Assembly: GCF_024459955.1 (NCBI RefSeq)
Contig: NZ_JANFXK010000003.1
Span: forward strand, 62,001 to 126,000
Direction of reading: 5' to 3'
Length of the DNA stretch: 64,000 nt
Source: Anaerovorax odorimutans
Lineage (GTDB): Bacteria > Bacillota > Clostridia > Peptostreptococcales > Anaerovoracaceae
Below, piece after piece: positions 52,771 through 60,863 of the stretch; positions within the stretch are counted from its first letter, which is position 1, and each line of letters starts with the position of its first letter. The translations under genes were made by a program, and so were the position numbers. The notes under the pieces were generated by a model. The model saw nothing but the letters and a program-made list of their open reading frames with translations, searched no databases and was not told the origin of the DNA.

Positions 52771-52777
52771 TTGTCAA
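52749..52777 (-). promoter_or_regulatory. Promoter of the tetR-RND operon
   Basis: Minus strand TTGACA (52772-52777), 17-bp spacer, TACAAT (52749-52754), with the ATG at 52693. The spacer is almost wholly occupied by an operator palindrome. Confidence 0.85.
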
Positions 52778-52886
52778 CTGATTTTCATTTAACTTCAGCT
52801 CTTTTTCTTTTTCGGATTTCCTTTGGAATCTGTGGAGAGTTCATCGGACCGCAGCGGATTTCCATCCCGGAATACTTTTACACATA

Positions 52887-54587
52887 CTATCTTCTAAGTC
52901 TGTTCAGGCAGGCGAAAATCTCCTGCCTGCGCACGGCTGCAAAACCACATACCGCGTTGCCGGAAAAGAAGCTTTCCAACCCCTGTTTATGCAGCTGTTC
53001 ATCCAGGTTTTCAGCGATCTCATCCAGAGTTCTCCTGCCGTCCGTAAGCTGCTCCAGGCCGTACAGCAGCAGTTTCCCCAAAGAGGCTGTCTGTTCGGAA
53101 TCGGTCAGCTGTTCCACATACCTCAGATCTACAGTTTCTTTTCCGATGGAAAAGGAGTCCCTGCTGTGGACCTTTACTTTCAGCGGTTTGTGTTTCTTTT
53201 TCTCCTGTTCCAGCAATTTGGGCCAGTTCATTATACGGCTGCTGTGCGGCAGGCAAAAGGGCGGCACGTTTTCCGCGCCCGGCGCCGGGTACTTTTCACA
53301 CAGCGCTTTGACCTTGCCTGTGATATCCGATGGGTGGTAGCAATCCATCTGAATGACGGTATCGGCGATATGAAAGAAAGCTCCCGAGCTCCCTGCGACC
53401 AGAATCGTGGAGATGCCCGCCTGCTGCCGGAGCTGGCCCGCTCTTTCGATAAAAGGCGTGATCGGCTCCTTGCTGCGGCTGATGACCTCCTGCATAAAAG
53501 TATCCCTCACCATAAAATTTGTAGCGGAGGTGTCTTCATCGATGAGAAACAAACGGCTGCCCGCCTCAATGCTCTCTGCTATGCCCGCAGCCTGCGAGGT
53601 GCTGCCGCTGGCATCCAGCGTGGAAAATCGATGGGTATCCCTGCCATTGGGAAGATCATTGATGAAGAGGGAAATATCCACATCTTTGATAAATCGTCCA
53701 TCCTCAGAACGAAGTTTTACGGCTGTCTCATCGGTGATGACATACTCTCTGCCGTCACCTGCGATATGGTCGTACACCCCCTGCTCCAGCGCATTGAGCA
53801 GCGTGGATTTTCCGTGATATCCGCCGCCTGCGATCAACGTAATTCCACAGGGAATTCCCATCCCGCTCATACTCCCTCTGTGGGGAAGCTCCATCGTTAC
53901 CCGCAGTGTATCAGGAGAGGAAAACGGTACGGATTCTTTCATCGGCCGGTCCGATATACCGCTTTCACGGGGCAGAACCGCTCCATCGGCGACAAACGCC
54001 GCCAAATTTCGCTTTTTCAACTCTCCGCGGATCGCATGCTGATCGTCCGCAAGGAAGATCACCTGTTCCAGCTTGTTCCCATCCATGTTTCGATAAAAAA
54101 GTGCCTTTTCAATGCTTTCGGGAATGAAGGAAAAAAGCATCTTTTCCAGTGCTCCCGCGTTGATGCGTCTTCCGTTTGCGGGAAACCCTCCATGAAACCT
54201 TACAATAAGATAATCGTCCGTGATCTGACAGGCCGTGCGTTCGAGGACCGTTTGTCCGCACCTGGATGAAGCCAGAAGGCCGCTCTTGCCCGAACCTCCC
54301 GCTTTAAAACTGAATCGTTCCAACTGCGCGGCCAGTCTGCGGGTCAGATAGTCCTGCAGCGCGATACGGGTATGTTTTTTCTCCGTATAAACTTTGGGAA
54401 TACCGGTATCCTTAAACGGTATCTTTGCGCTCAATGCCGACGGCGGCGCAAAAGGATCTCCCTGGACCCGGTCCAGGGAGAGAATGTAATCATCAAACCG
54501 ATAGCTGCCCCGCAGCTCTTTATATAAAGAATAGCTTTTGCCATTGACAGCCGCAAGCTGTCTTTGCAGATCCGATGCCTGTTTCAT
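52887..54587 (-). CDS. Predicted ATPase of the ABC class (PF09818)
   Basis: A 566-aa protein of the COG3044 family. A Walker A motif GGGYHGKSTLLNAL lies near residue 250, followed by DGREYVITDE, the FSTLDASGSTSQAAGIAES signature-like stretch and a Walker B region RLFLIDEDTSATNFMVRD. An ILVAGSSGAFFHIADTVI switch follows. No membrane segment is present. Family function is unknown; the fold suggests an SMC/ABC-like ATPase acting in the cytosol. It begins 32 bases after katA in the same direction and may share its promoter. Confidence 0.85.
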   Translation of the reverse strand: MKQASDLQRQLAAVNGKSYSLYKELRGSYRFDDYILSLDRVQGDPFAPPSALSAKIPFKDTGIPKVYTEKKHTRIALQDYLTRRLAAQLERFSFKAGGSGKSGLLASSRCGQTVLERTACQITDDYLIVRFHGGFPANGRRINAGALEKMLFSFIPESIEKALFYRNMDGNKLEQVIFLADDQHAIRGELKKRNLAAFVADGAVLPRESGISDRPMKESVPFSSPDTLRVTMELPHRGSMSGMGIPCGITLIAGGGYHGKSTLLNALEQGVYDHIAGDGREYVITDETAVKLRSEDGRFIKDVDISLFINDLPNGRDTHRFSTLDASGSTSQAAGIAESIEAGSRLFLIDEDTSATNFMVRDTFMQEVISRSKEPITPFIERAGQLRQQAGISTILVAGSSGAFFHIADTVIQMDCYHPSDITGKVKALCEKYPAPGAENVPPFCLPHSSRIMNWPKLLEQEKKKHKPLKVKVHSRDSFSIGKETVDLRYVEQLTDSEQTASLGKLLLYGLEQLTDGRRTLDEIAENLDEQLHKQGLESFFSGNAVCGFAAVRRQEIFACLNRLRR

Positions 54588-54619
54588 GATCCTGCCTGCT
54601 TTCTGTTTTATTTTATCGG

Positions 54620-56134
54620 TTATATTATATCAGACAGGGTTGCCTGAATCAATCCCGCATGGTCCAGTTGGGCCAGTTCTATGACCCGGTCCATACGCAG
54701 TTCCGCTGCCTGCGCGAAACGCTCGCCGTACTCATGATCGGCCAGATAGCAGTGGGCCGCATGGCGATATCTGATGTTCTCGGTAACGGAGGCCATATCC
54801 GCAGCCGTATTTTCAATCAGTATCTGTTTTTTATCTTCCGTCATCACACGCCACAGATTGCCGCCTGCCCGGAAACAGTCGTCCGTGGGGTCATCCTTTG
54901 GATCATACCGCCACATTGCTCCTTCAAGCTCCAGCGGCGGCTCTGCTGTTTCCGGCTGCGCTGTCCAGTATCCGCTGCTGTTGGGCGCATAGGCCGGCGC
55001 GCCGCCATAGTTGCCATCGGTACGCATAGCTCCGTCCCGGTGATAATCGCTCACATCCCCTTTTGCCTGATTGACCGGGATCAGATTATGATTCACTCCA
55101 AGACGATAGCGCTGTGCGTCGCCATAGGCAAAGAGACGTCCCTGCAAAAAACGGTCAGGACTGAAACCAATGCCGGGCACGACATGCGCAGGCGTAAACG
55201 CGGACTGTTCCACTTCCGCGAAATAGTTTTCCGGATTGCGGTTAAGTTCCAACACACCCACTTCAATCAGAGGATACTCCTTATGACGCCATATTTTCGT
55301 GATGTCAAAAGGATTCTCGTAATGGTTCTTCGCCTGCTCTTCCGTCATAATCTGCACATACATGGTCCACTTGGGATAATTGCCCCGTTCAATGGCCTCA
55401 AAGAGGTCTTTTCCGTGATATTCGCGATCCATGCCATTGATTTTCGCAGCTTCCTCGTTGCTGAGGTTTTTAATGCCCTGCTGGGTTTTAAAGTGGAATT
55501 TACACCATACCCGCTCATTTTTCTCATTATAAAAAGAATAGGTATGCTCTCCGAAAAAGTGCATGTTCCGGAAAGACGCGGGAATCCCGCGGTCGCTCAT
55601 GACTACTGTAATCTGATGAAAACATTCCGGCAGAAGCGTCCAGAAATCCCAGTTATTCTGAGCCGAACGCCGCCCTGTGCGCGGATCGCGCTTTACCGCA
55701 CGGTTCAGGTCCGAAAAGTTATGAACGTCACGGATAAAAAACGTAGGCGTATTATTGCCCACCAGATCCCAGTTGCCCTCTTCCGTGTAAAACTTTACGG
55801 CAACGCCGCGGATATCCCGCTCACAGTCGGCAGCTCCCCGTTCACCGGCTACAGTGGAGAAGCGAATGAAGACTTCCGTCTCTGCATTGGGTTGAAGGAC
55901 CTTTGCTTTTGTATACTGCGAAATATCATGGGTAACCGTAAATTTTCCGTATGCTCCCCAGCCCTTGGCATGCATCCTGCGCTCAGGAATGACCTCACGG
56001 TTAAAATGGGCCATCTTTTCCATCAGCCAGACATCCTGCATCATCACGGGGCCCCGCGGACCGGCTGTGATGGCGTTTTCGTTATCGGCAACCGGAGCGC
56101 CGACTTCATTGGTTAGTTTTTTGTATTCTTTCAT
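54620..56134 (-). CDS. katA: Monofunctional heme catalase
   Basis: A 504-aa catalase that dismutates hydrogen peroxide. Visible are the distal histidine region [14 protein letters not shown], the distal asparagine in [12 protein letters not shown], the [15 protein letters not shown] stretch and the proximal heme ligand tyrosine in [23 protein letters not shown]. Size fits a small-subunit clade. Catalase is not universal in Clostridia and implies exposure to oxygen. It has a long leader (about 215 bases) behind a strong promoter. The start at 56134 has AAGGAAGGAA upstream. Confidence 0.96.
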   Translation of the reverse strand: MKEYKKLTNEVGAPVADNENAITAGPRGPVMMQDVWLMEKMAHFNREVIPERRMHAKGWGAYGKFTVTHDISQYTKAKVLQPNAETEVFIRFSTVAGERGAADCERDIRGVAVKFYTEEGNWDLVGNNTPTFFIRDVHNFSDLNRAVKRDPRTGRRSAQNNWDFWTLLPECFHQITVVMSDRGIPASFRNMHFFGEHTYSFYNEKNERVWCKFHFKTQQGIKNLSNEEAAKINGMDREYHGKDLFEAIERGNYPKWTMYVQIMTEEQAKNHYENPFDITKIWRHKEYPLIEVGVLELNRNPENYFAEVEQSAFTPAHVVPGIGFSPDRFLQGRLFAYGDAQRYRLGVNHNLIPVNQAKGDVSDYHRDGAMRTDGNYGGAPAYAPNSSGYWTAQPETAEPPLELEGAMWRYDPKDDPTDDCFRAGGNLWRVMTEDKKQILIENTAADMASVTENIRYRHAAHCYLADHEYGERFAQAAELRMDRVIELAQLDHAGLIQATLSDII

Positions 56135-56353
56135 CGTTCTGATTCCTTCCTTCTTCAGCCTTCGACATCATACTGAAGATTCATCCTCCTGGATTCCTCC
56201 GTTTGTCCGTTCGTTCTGCCATCCATGGAATATAAGTGATAACGGCAGTCTCAATAACAGCAAAGAGGGGAAGCAATCTGAATTCCGGCAGCAAAATGGT
56301 TTGAATACCTGCTGCCTGTTTCCATTTGTCGCTATTGGGAACTCTTATCAATT
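56135..56353 (-). other. Leader region of katA (about 215 bases)
   Basis: Between the katA start and its -10 element there is no gene. A hairpin CAGGCAGCA/TGCTGCCGG with its loop is visible near 56290-56320, and a 23-codon frame ending at about 56158 lacks a ribosome site. A leader this long could hold post-transcriptional control, but nothing recognisable is seen. Confidence 0.5.
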
Positions 56354-56382
56354 AGTATAGGGACTTGCACCGTTTTTGTCAA
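56354..56382 (-). promoter_or_regulatory. Sigma-A promoter of katA
   Basis: Minus strand TTGACA (56377-56382), 17-bp spacer and TATACT (56354-56359). No good PerR box (TTATAATNATTATAA) overlaps it. It points away from the toxin promoter at 56437, about 60 bp off. Confidence 0.85.
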
Positions 56383-56436
56383 TACGTTTGCTGAATATTT
56401 GTACAATTCCGACCAATTTGTGCAGCACGCTTTCAG

Positions 56437-56465
56437 TTTACAACTTACCCTCTATCAGTTATACT
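56437..56465 (+). promoter_or_regulatory. Promoter of the type I toxin mRNA
   Basis: Plus strand TTTACA (56437-56442), 17-bp spacer, TATACT (56460-56465). Predicted start near 56472, giving a leader of about 55 bases. Confidence 0.8.
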
Positions 56466-56526
56466 ATCATCAAGAGTTACCAGAGATACGGTGGACGGTT
56501 CGCTCCCTGCAAGGGGAGGTGATACG

Positions 56527-56613
56527 ATGGTTACATATGATGCTTTGATTGCTTTTGGCACGTGGGCACTCGTTGTAGTCGGAGTTATCGCCTTGTTTTC
56601 GAACAAGCGTTAG
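56527..56613 (+). CDS. Type I toxin, holin-like (Hol_Tox/TxpA-type) 28-aa peptide
   Basis: Plus strand ATG 56527 to TAG 56613 encodes 28 aa: a short start VTYDALIAFG, one membrane segment (about TWALVVVGVIALF) and a basic end SNKR. This is the pattern of small hydrophobic toxins with the Hol_Tox/TxpA label, which insert into the membrane. The ribosome site GGGGAGG (56513-56519) is seven bases before the ATG and is tied up in a hairpin, CTCCC (56503-56507) with GGGAG (56514-56518). It is the only plus-strand gene I support. Its 3' end overlaps an oppositely transcribed RNA. Toxicity is inferred from family and layout. Confidence 0.85.
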   Translation: MVTYDALIAFGTWALVVVGVIALFSNKR

Positions 56614-56621
56614 AATTATTT

Positions 56622-56713
56622 CCAAAAAATAATTAACCGTCCCAGCATCCAACTTTGACGGTTAATTATTAACTATTCAATGGGAGCGACCGTTCATCGG
56701 TAACTCTTTTCTT
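56622..56713 (-). ncRNA. Antisense antitoxin RNA of the type I system (RatA-like arrangement)
   Basis: Predicted minus-strand transcript of about 90 bases from a strong promoter (56720-56748) to a hairpin with a six-T tract (56623-56670). It is fully complementary to the 3' untranslated part of the toxin mRNA, beginning 9 bases after the toxin stop codon. That 3' part includes the segment (56682-56693) able to pair with the mRNA 5' end. Ends are predicted, not measured. Confidence 0.75.
56628..56670 (-). terminator. Terminator of the antitoxin RNA
   Basis: A perfect 14-bp inverted repeat: AATAATTAACCGTC (56628-56641) and GACGGTTAATTATT (56657-56670), 15-base loop. On the minus strand it is followed by T-rich sequence (complement of 56622-56629). 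On the plus strand the U-tract is weak, so the toxin mRNA may read through. Confidence 0.8.
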
Positions 56714-56719
56714 ATCTGT

Positions 56720-56748
56720 ATTATATGCCATGCGTGGATCGAAGTCAA
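56720..56748 (-). promoter_or_regulatory. Promoter of the antitoxin RNA
   Basis: Minus strand TTGACT (56743-56748), 17-bp spacer, perfect TATAAT (56720-56725). It is closer to consensus than the toxin promoter, as expected if antitoxin must exceed toxin mRNA. Confidence 0.82.
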
Positions 56749-56777
56749 TATAGCGGTGTTTTGATTCGAAAAAAATA

Positions 56778-56811
56778 AAAATCGCTGAAACCTTACGATT
56801 TCAGCGATTTT
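56778..56811. terminator. Bidirectional terminator between toxin locus and tRNA-Leu(GAG)
   Basis: A perfect 13-bp stem AAAATCGCTGAAA (56778-56790) and TTTCAGCGATTTT (56799-56811). On the minus strand a T-rich run (TTTTTATTTTTTT) follows and ends the tRNA transcript 5 bases after its CCA. On the plus strand TTTT could end a toxin mRNA of about 340 bases. Confidence 0.85.
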
Positions 56812-56815
56812 CCCT

Positions 56816-56898
56816 TGGTGCGGCTGATGGGACTTGAACCCATACGGTCGCCCACACGGCCCTCAACCGTGCGCGTCTGCCTATTCCGCCACAGCCGC
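56816..56898 (-). tRNA. tRNA-Leu (anticodon GAG)
   Basis: Acceptor GCGGCTG pairs with CAGCCGC, discriminator A, encoded CCA. The anticodon arm CACGG-TTGAGGG-CCGTG gives GAG, reading CUU/CUC. A long variable arm (TGGGCGACCGTA) marks class II, and the T loop is TTCAAGT. Single gene with own promoter and terminator. Confidence 0.97.
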
Positions 56899-56925
56899 AT
56901 GTTGCTTATTCAGCTCACTTTTACA

Positions 56926-56954
56926 ATAATAAAGGAAATTTGCTTTTTTGTCAA
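56926..56954 (-). promoter_or_regulatory. Promoter of tRNA-Leu(GAG)
   Basis: Minus strand TTGACA (56949-56954), 17-bp spacer, TATTAT (56926-56931), about 28 bases before the mature 5' end. Confidence 0.85.
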
Positions 56955-56963
56955 TTGGAATTT

Positions 56964-57007
56964 TAAAAAAATACGGCCGAAAGCTTCCTCAGGGGCAGCT
57001 CCGGCCG
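56964..57007 (-). terminator. Terminator after the BceB-type permease gene
   Basis: Minus strand CGGCCGGAGCT pairs with AGCTTTCGGCCG (outer arms 57002-57007 and 56974-56979), followed by TATTTTTTT. It lies 18 bases after the permease stop. Confidence 0.8.
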
Positions 57008-57024
57008 AAAATTCGCTTATTCGT

Positions 57025-59016
57025 TTAAAGGGAGACTTCCGCGTCTGCCGCAGCTTTGCCGGACAGATAGGTCAGGAAGAAATAGCTCCCGTAAATAATG
57101 CATGTCACAATCAGGGCGAAACAGATATTGTAAAGCACGGCCGCGGCGCCCATCGGCGGCAGCAGCAGGTAAAACCCAATTGTAATGACTGCGCCATGTA
57201 TCAACGCCAGTATAAGCGGAAAGCCAAAATACACACCGATCTGCTGCAGGACGGATCTTCGGATGACAGCAGATCGAACACCCAGCTGCTTTAAGGATTT
57301 ATAACGTTTCCGATTATCCTCAGCCTCTCCCATCTGCTGCAGGGCCAGCACTACGCAGGCGCATATCATGAAGGTGATGCCGAGATAGATCGCCATATAG
57401 GAAAGCATTAAGTTGGTGGAGGTAATTTCGATTATGACCATGTTTTTCGTTGAAGAGAGATAGGATTGATCTCTGGCATTCAAAAAGTCATCCGTCAGCA
57501 TACGTTCCGCCTGCTCCTTGTCGCCCCTGTAATTGATATTCAGGTGTATGATGAGCGGCGTCAGGCCCTTTAACACTGAATCGGGCACCACCACTGCATT
57601 GTCCCCGCTATTGACATTCTTGACTGTATATCCCATATCAAACAATTTGTCCGATGCGGCGGTGAGCGTTTTTCCATTGACCAGAATCCCAGTATCCTCC
57701 TGAGAAAGAAAATCTTCCAATTTTCCTTTTCGTTCCCGATCCGTGGCGGACAGCACGTATTTGCCCGCAGGCAGTTTGATGGGTTTGAGCCCCTGCATGG
57801 TCCTTGCTTTGTTGTAATCGGACAGAGCCACGGCCTCCACTTCCCCGCCCTTTATCTTCAGACCTTCCGAGTCATATACAGCCAGCTGCCCGACGCTGCC
57901 GATCCGGTTCAGACGGACGCCTTTGCTTTCCAGTTCCTGAGCAAAATCCAAATTTTTAGAATGCTCCGCACCCACGCTGCCACTCATCACCTTGCTGAGG
58001 GTGGCATCGTAGGGCGTCAATTTTTCCAGATCCTGAGACGTGCTTTTTCCCATTCCCAGGCCAACCGTCATGCTGCTGACAGACAGAAACAGCAGGACAC
58101 AGATGATCGACAGGGAAAGATTGGTTGTTTTCAGCTTACTGGCGATCTGCGCGGCGGAAAACAAATTGATTCCGCTGTAGTAGCTTTTCTTATTCTTTTT
58201 AACGATCCCCATCAGGATTCCCGACAAAGCCCAGAAGAAAAAGAAGGTTCCGATGGCAATTCCTATAATTCCGATTGCCACCAGTTTCATCTTTATCGCA
58301 TCGGGCCGCAGGATCAGCAGATATCCCGCAATCATCAATACAATTCCGCAGGCAGCGATCACAAGGTTTTTCCCCCTGGACCGCTCCTGAAAGGACTCGT
58401 TCTTTTTCTCCGCGTACAGCAGGTCGATCAGCTTATACTTCTTTAAAGTCCGGTTGTTCACTTTATACATGACCACAAACAGCAGACCGAAGAAGCAGAC
58501 AGCTCCCACAGCCGATAGAGGCGAGAACACAAAATGATAGGAAGCTCCCTCCGCTCCCAGCAGCCGCATGGATATCAGAGCCAGACCCTGGGAAAGAAAG
58601 ATTCCCGCTGCCAGGCCGATGGCCAAAGAAATTACGCCGATAAAGAAAGTTTCCTTCTGAATCAGTTTGGATATCATCTTTTGCTCGATACCCAGGGTAA
58701 TATAAAGGCCCAGCTCCTTTTTTCGTTTGCGCATCAAAAACCGATTGGCGTAGCTGACCAGGAATCCCATGATCACGCAGATAAACAGCGATACGGCCAG
58801 AATCATGCCGGAGGCAAAGGTCAGATAGCTTCCGGTATCCTTTACATTCATCATGGAAAACTGCGCATTGATGGAATTAAAGGTATAGAACAGAGCAACG
58901 CCTAAGGTCAGAGTCAGAAAATAGATCATGTAGTTTTTCAGATTGTTTTTCACGTTTTTCAGCGCGATCTGGTGAAACATCTTCATGGTTTGGGAATTGT
59001 TTTTCTTAGATGACAT
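57025..59016 (-). CDS. BceB/VraG-type ABC transporter permease (FtsX-like)
   Basis: ATG 59016 (11 bases after GGAGG) gives 663 aa; a GTG at 59028 lies within the ribosome site. The layout is ten membrane segments, with a large extracytoplasmic domain of about 210 residues between segments 7 and 8 (about 310-520, DLEKLTPYDATLSKVM onward), the hallmark of BceB-type permeases that sense and detoxify cell-wall peptide antibiotics. It overlaps the ATPase gene by 11 bases. The kinase and regulator genes upstream complete the module. Confidence 0.92.
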   Translation of the reverse strand: MSSKKNNSQTMKMFHQIALKNVKNNLKNYMIYFLTLTLGVALFYTFNSINAQFSMMNVKDTGSYLTFASGMILAVSLFICVIMGFLVSYANRFLMRKRKKELGLYITLGIEQKMISKLIQKETFFIGVISLAIGLAAGIFLSQGLALISMRLLGAEGASYHFVFSPLSAVGAVCFFGLLFVVMYKVNNRTLKKYKLIDLLYAEKKNESFQERSRGKNLVIAACGIVLMIAGYLLILRPDAIKMKLVAIGIIGIAIGTFFFFWALSGILMGIVKKNKKSYYSGINLFSAAQIASKLKTTNLSLSIICVLLFLSVSSMTVGLGMGKSTSQDLEKLTPYDATLSKVMSGSVGAEHSKNLDFAQELESKGVRLNRIGSVGQLAVYDSEGLKIKGGEVEAVALSDYNKARTMQGLKPIKLPAGKYVLSATDRERKGKLEDFLSQEDTGILVNGKTLTAASDKLFDMGYTVKNVNSGDNAVVVPDSVLKGLTPLIIHLNINYRGDKEQAERMLTDDFLNARDQSYLSSTKNMVIIEITSTNLMLSYMAIYLGITFMICACVVLALQQMGEAEDNRKRYKSLKQLGVRSAVIRRSVLQQIGVYFGFPLILALIHGAVITIGFYLLLPPMGAAAVLYNICFALIVTCIIYGSYFFLTYLSGKAAADAEVSL

Positions 59017-59773
59017 GGCTGTTGTCACCTCCCAGTACGGAAACCACTTCTATGATTTTTCTGAAAAAATCCTTCCTGGAATCAGCGCCCCGAACCAGCT
59101 CATGGAACAGCTTTCCGTCCTTCATGAAGAGGATGCGTTTGCAGTGGCTGGCAGTGAAAGCATCATGGGTAACCATCAGAATCGTGGCGTTCCGCTTTTC
59201 ATTCATATCGCCCAGGTTCTGCAAAAGCATCTTTGCCGATTTTGAATCCAGCGCCCCGGTGGGCTCATCGGCCAGTATCAGAGACGGTTCCTTGACCATC
59301 GCTCTGGCACAGGCGATTCTCTGTTTCTGTCCGCCCGACAGCTCATAAGGAAATTTGGTCAGAATCTCGCCGATTCCCAGCTCAGCGGCAATCCGCCCCA
59401 CCGACTGCTCGATCGTTTCCGGCGATCTTCCGATCACGGCCAGCGCCAAAGCGATATTATCATAAGCCGTAAGAGTATCCAGCAGATTAAAGTCCTGGAA
59501 AATAAACCCCAGATGATTTCTTCTGAAATCGGAAAGCTGATTTTGTTTCAGTTTTGTAATATCTTTGTCCTCGATAAAGATATGTCCCGAAGTCACTGTA
59601 TCGATGGTAGAGATGCAGTTTAAAAGCGTTGTCTTTCCGCTTCCGGACGGACCCATAATGCCGATATATTCTCCCCGCCGCACGTTGAGGTCGATATCGT
59701 CCACCGCTTTTGTGACATTCTTTTTATTATAATAATATTTTTGTACGTTCTTTGCGTTTAAAACATAATTCAT
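59006..59773 (-). CDS. BceA-type ABC transporter ATP-binding protein
   Basis: A 255-aa ABC ATPase. Walker A GPSGSGKTT is at 41-49, the signature is ELSGGQKQRIACARAM, Walker B is SLILADEPTGALDSKS, and the switch histidine lies in ATILMVTHDAFTASH. This is the MacB/BceA subgroup that pairs with FtsX-like permeases. It follows a 94-base gap that carries a regulator-type inverted repeat, then overlaps the permease gene, so ATPase and permease form a separately controlled unit from the kinase pair. Confidence 0.93.
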   Translation of the reverse strand: MNYVLNAKNVQKYYYNKKNVTKAVDDIDLNVRRGEYIGIMGPSGSGKTTLLNCISTIDTVTSGHIFIEDKDITKLKQNQLSDFRRNHLGFIFQDFNLLDTLTAYDNIALALAVIGRSPETIEQSVGRIAAELGIGEILTKFPYELSGGQKQRIACARAMVKEPSLILADEPTGALDSKSAKMLLQNLGDMNEKRNATILMVTHDAFTASHCKRILFMKDGKLFHELVRGADSRKDFFRKIIEVVSVLGGDNSHVI

Positions 59774-59851
59774 CGTTACTTCCTCCCTGTTTCTTTTCTA
59801 TAGCATAGCAGGAGGAAAACGCGGTTTCCACCGATTTACCTGACAGAAATC

Positions 59852-59865
59852 TTACACTTTCGTAA
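59852..59865. promoter_or_regulatory. Candidate BceR-type binding site upstream of the ABC genes
   Basis: TTACACTTTCGTAA is an inverted repeat TTAC-N6-GTAA, close to the TnACA-N4-TGTAA sites bound by BceR-like regulators. It lies 79 bases before the ATPase ATG, and a weak -10-like TATGCT lies downstream. Confidence 0.55.
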
Positions 59866-59867
59866 TA

Positions 59868-60863
59868 TCAGGCTTTTTGAAATCCGATCATCACCTGGGT
59901 CCCCTTTCCCCTGACTGATTGAATACGAAGTTCCATTTCCATCTTATCGCATAGTTTTTTGCACAGATAAAGACCCATTCCGGTGGATGCGCCGTATTCT
60001 CTGCCGTTTTCCCCTGTAAACCCCTTTTCAAAGACCCTTTCCAGATCCTGTTCCGGTATCCCTGCCCCATTATCGGCAATTACAAGCCAAATACGCTCCC
60101 CCTTTTCTTTCGCAGTAAAGCTGACCACAGCATCTTTCCTGCTTCTGTATTTTATAGAATTGGAGATAATCTGCCTGAGAATAAAGCCGCACCATTTGCT
60201 ATCGGCAAGAATTTGATAATCCAGATTTTCTACCGCCGGACGTACATTTGCTTCCAGCATTTCTCTCGCATGATCGGACAGCTCCTTCAGCACCAGTTCT
60301 TTTAACGATACCGCACTGATCAGATAATCCTTTTCCACCCCTTCACTTCGGGCATAGTAGAGAACCTGCTGCACATATGCTTCTATTTTTTTCAGTTCTT
60401 CTTCAATGCTGGCGGTTTCCTGTCCGGGATGATTGGCAATAAGCAGCTGAGCCGCGGCGATGGGAAGCTTTATTTCGTGTACCCAGGTTTCAATATACTG
60501 CCGGTATTCCCGGTTGCTCCGAATCTGCCCGGCCATCTGATCGTTAAAATTGTTTCGCAGCTCTTCCAAAAGACTGTGCATAACCAGGCCGTCCCAAAAG
60601 CGGGGCTCAGGCGGGATTTCCAGTAAAGAGGTCATTTTCGAAAAGGCGTGTATCGTATCCCTCATTTCCCGGTAATAGCGGACACGCTTTGCGTAATCGT
60701 AAAGCATGTCCCCGCATCCGGTAAGAAAAAATGTGATTTCCGTTATACAGATTACAGGCAGCGATACGCCGGCAGCACCCATAAAAGCACCGGCCATGGC
60801 GTAAACGCACATAAAGAAAAAGATCCGTATTCCCTTTTCTTTCAGATAGGTTTTAATATTCAT
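59868..60863 (-). CDS. BceS-type intramembrane-sensing histidine kinase
   Basis: From ATG 60863 the protein is 331 aa; a TTG at 60875 is the alternative. Two membrane segments (about 12-31 and 34-52) are joined by almost no external loop, typical of kinases that sense through their partner ABC transporter. The phosphoacceptor is H129 in WVHEIKLPIAA. The ATPase domain carries ISNSIKYRS (N box), IADNGAGIPEQDLERVFEKGFTG and GMGLYLCKKL. The start overlaps the regulator stop by 11 bases. Confidence 0.93.
   Translation of the reverse strand: MNIKTYLKEKGIRIFFFMCVYAMAGAFMGAAGVSLPVICITEITFFLTGCGDMLYDYAKRVRYYREMRDTIHAFSKMTSLLEIPPEPRFWDGLVMHSLLEELRNNFNDQMAGQIRSNREYRQYIETWVHEIKLPIAAAQLLIANHPGQETASIEEELKKIEAYVQQVLYYARSEGVEKDYLISAVSLKELVLKELSDHAREMLEANVRPAVENLDYQILADSKWCGFILRQIISNSIKYRSRKDAVVSFTAKEKGERIWLVIADNGAGIPEQDLERVFEKGFTGENGREYGASTGMGLYLCKKLCDKMEMELRIQSVRGKGTQVMIGFQKA

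Noticed and set aside
54659-56116. A 485-codon plus-strand frame
   Set aside because: It is the complement of the catalase gene, a known effect of its codon use; no family motif is visible.
56158-56229. A 23-codon leader peptide gene before katA
   Set aside because: It has no ribosome site and no amino-acid pattern suggesting attenuation.
56345-56385. A PerR-type operator at the katA promoter
   Set aside because: The sequence around the -10 is an imperfect repeat and matches TTATAATNATTATAA at too few positions.
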